Part shown: piece by piece, positions 62,257 to 64,000 of the stretch
Layout: each line of letters begins with the position of its first letter
Position numbering within the stretch: the first letter of the stretch is position 1
Source: Rhizobium sp. RCAM05350
GTDB taxonomy: Bacteria; Pseudomonadota; Alphaproteobacteria; Rhizobiales; Rhizobiaceae
NCBI GenBank assembly: GCA_024426085.1
Contig: CP087974.1
Location: 4,320,001 to 4,384,000 of the forward strand
DNA length: 64,000 nucleotides
Direction: 5' to 3'
Program-made: the position numbers and the translations under genes
The notes under the pieces: model-generated
The model's database searches: none
What the model was told of the DNA's origin: nothing
What the model saw: only the letters and a program-made list of their open reading frames with translations

Positions 62257-63549
62257 ATGCTTCTGAAAAACGATACCGATGTGGTCATTCTCGACCGGTT
62301 GCAGCATGCGGCGTTCGGGTATTTTCTTGACTTCGTCAATCCCGAGAACGGTTTGATCGCCGACACTTCGCTGCCGGACGCGCCGTCAAGCATCGCAGCG
62401 ACAGGCTTTGGACTTTCCGCCTATCCTGTCGGTGTTGAGCGAGGGTGGATGAGCCGGCAGGATGCCGCGGCCAGAACGCTGGTAACCTTGCGGTTCTTTG
62501 CCGAAAGCCCCGCAAAGCCGCAACAAGGACGCCACCGGTTACAAAGGGCTCTATTACCACTTTCTCGACATGAAAACGGGCTTGCGGACATGGCGCAGCG
62601 AGCTTTCGCTGATCGACACGCGCTTCTCATCGCCGGCATGATGACCGCGGCTGCCTATTTCAATCAGGACAACGAGGCAGAGACAGAAATCCGGTCTCAC
62701 GTCGATATGCTCTATGCCCGGGCAAACTGGGCCTGGGCGCTGGACGGCAAGGGAGCCTTTTGGCTCGGGTGGAAGCCTCGGACGGGGTTTCTGCCCTATC
62801 GCTGGGAATCCTACAGTGAGGCGATCATTCTCTACACTCTTGCTCTTGCCTCTCCATCCTATCCGATCGGCAGGGACAGCTATGATGCCTTTGCGGAGAA
62901 GTTCGACTGGATGACGGTGAAGGACAAGCCGTTCCTCTATGCCGGCCCGCTCTTCATCCACCTGTTTTCACATGCATGGATTGATTTTCGGGGTATCCAC
63001 GATGCGGCCGTGGCGCATCATGATACGGATTATTTCAGAAAACACCCGTCGCGCCATTGATGTCCAGCGCGACTATGCGATCGCCAATCCTGGCGGTTTT
63101 TCCGGCTATGGCGCCGATACATGGGGGCTGACCTCCTGCGACGGTCCGCAGCGTCCGCGCCGCCTGCAGGACGGACGGCGCCAGCAGTTTGCCGGTTATG
63201 CCGCGCGTGGTGCGCCACTCGGGCCGGACGACGGCACGATTGCGCCATGGGCACCGCTCGCATGCCTGCCGTTCGAGCCGAAGGCCGCTATGTTGGCGAC
63301 ACGACACATCCTGTCGAGCTATCCCGATGTTATCGAGGCGGGCCGTTTTCTCGGCAGTTTCAATCCGAGCGTTCCCGGCAAGACGGCGGAGGGGGGTGGC
63401 TCAACAACCGCAGCGTTGGTCTCGACCAGGGACTGCTGGTGATGATGATCGAGAACCATCGCACCGGCCTGTACTGGAACATGCTGCGCAGATCGCCGGT
63501 TATCCGGCGCGGCCTCAGACGGGCAGGCTTTTCCGGCGGCTGGCTTTGA
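62257..63549 (+). CDS. Glucoamylase-family (PF10091-like) glycoside hydrolase, four frame breaks
   Basis: About 430 residues, without a clear signal peptide. Family segments: NPENGLIADTSLPDAPSSIA, GLYYHFLDMKTGLRTWRSEL, SLIDTALLIAGMMTAAAYF, WESYSEAIILYTLALASPSY, GPLFIHLFSHAWIDFRGIHD, GGFSGYGADTWGLTSCDGP and GGWLNNRSVGLDQG. Relatives include the beta-1,2-glucan-active glucoamylase-like domain, fitting for a rhizobial cell that makes cyclic beta-1,2-glucan; the substrate is inference. Breaks near 62525 (C gained), 62612 (G lost), 63036 (CG read as CAG) and 63394 (G run). The ATG at 62257 is the first with a sensible N-terminus. The true stop is at 63547. Confidence 0.82.
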
Positions 63550-63585
63550 GGTAAACGGGCTGCCAGGAGACAACGGGCGGCAACC

Positions 63586-64000
63586 TTGGGCGACAACCTA
63601 GATTCAGGCAATTCACGAGATGGCGATACAAGGCAGGCAGATGTTGTTTTAGCCTGGCTGGTGAAGCATTTTCCGCAGGTTGCTGTGTCCATGGGGCTGC
63701 AAAACAGCGGTTTTCTGCCCGTGACTGACGCGTGGCGTCGTGATGGAGATTTTGTCGATAACTTGCTGAACTACCAGAACCGCTTCGCCACCGGCATGGA
63801 TGACCGCACAAGAGGCGCTCATCTCATTTCTTTCTACAGCCATCATTTGAGTATCGTGGCAGGAGCCGTCTATTTGCTGACAGGTCTGGTTCCTGATCTG
63901 CACCCGGATCGTCTGATGATCCGGTTCTGAACCTTCCGTTGAGCACGGACACGCGCCACCTGCGGAAACTCGCTCCTCCGATGCCCGCCGCTTACATTTC
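63586..64000 (+). CDS. Possible FhuF-like siderophore-iron reductase, N-terminal part, one frame break
   Basis: A TTG or upstream start gives 114 residues to a TGA at 63928 that appears to be another CG-to-CTG change (TTCGAAC read as TTCTGAAC). Corrected, the frame stays open to the right edge (RFEPSVEHGHAPPAETRSSD). Segments such as AWLVKHFPQVAVSMGLQNSG, LISFYSHHLSIVAGAVYLLT and PDLHPDRLMIRF recall the N-terminal domain of FhuF-type ferric reductases, but the diagnostic C-terminal Cys residues are outside the window. Weak assignment. Confidence 0.4.

Noticed and set aside
1500..63935. Programmed ribosomal frameshifting as the cause of the breaks
   Set aside because: There is no common slippery sequence or downstream structure, the shifts go in both directions, they occur in dozens of unrelated genes, and a tRNA shows the same change.

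Overview
This window looks like chromosome or megaplasmid sequence from a Rhizobiaceae-type alphaproteobacterium (Rhizobium, Agrobacterium, Shinella or Ensifer relatives). The grounds are high-GC coding sequence, a PcaQ-linked pcaDCHGB operon, a DUF982 protein, BetI-, GntR- and LysR-type regulators beside catabolic operons, several polyamine/opine-type ABC transporters and rhizobial-style GC-rich intergenic palindromes. The species cannot be named from the sequence alone.

Layout. 0-2 kb: end of a SnoaL-like gene, a small secreted Arg-rich protein, a SIMPL-domain protein and a CAU-anticodon tRNA. 2.2-7.1 kb: a very large secreted RTX/cadherin-repeat protein. 7.4-9.4 kb: a LuxR-type regulator and a solitary polysaccharide-export-type ABC permease. 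9.6-18.7 kb: a glucuronate module (uxuA, GntR regulator, uxaC, a complete ABC importer and a fructuronate reductase). 19-22.6 kb: a TadG-like protein and a DEAD-box RNA helicase. 22.7-27.4 kb: the protocatechuate branch of the beta-ketoadipate pathway with pcaQ. 27.5-29.7 kb: a class III adenylate/guanylate cyclase and a sulfite-oxidase-like remnant.

29.9-40.4 kb: a methylated-amine locus. Tmm should oxidise trimethylamine to its N-oxide, Tdm should cleave the N-oxide to dimethylamine plus formaldehyde, and a four-gene dimethylamine monooxygenase set (GcvT-like protein, DmmA, flavin/2Fe-2S reductase, DUF3445 haem subunit) should make methylamine. An APC-family permease and a PAS/chemotaxis-tip protein lie beside them. 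41-47.2 kb: a GntR regulator, a polyamine-type ABC importer and a racemase. 47.2-61.1 kb: a catabolic block with a THF-dependent GcvT-like protein, two phytoene-desaturase-like FAD oxidoreductases, a BetI-like repressor, a second polyamine-type importer, a flavin amine oxidase, a class III aminotransferase and a Rieske oxygenase. Two of its promoters share an almost identical 20-bp operator and a third carries a related site, which suggests one regulon degrading an N-methylated amine or betaine. 61.3-64 kb: a DUF1194 VWA protein, a glucoamylase-family protein and the start of a possible FhuF-like gene.

Caution. More than sixty reading-frame breaks interrupt almost every gene, including conserved catabolic genes. 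About twenty are a T gained inside a CpG (CG read as CTG on one strand) and about ten are loss of a GC unit from a GCGC tract; most others are one-base homopolymer changes. This looks like systematic sequence error rather than decay, so genes are annotated across the breaks, with approximate break positions given. Coordinates span from the first start to the last stop of each reconstructed gene.
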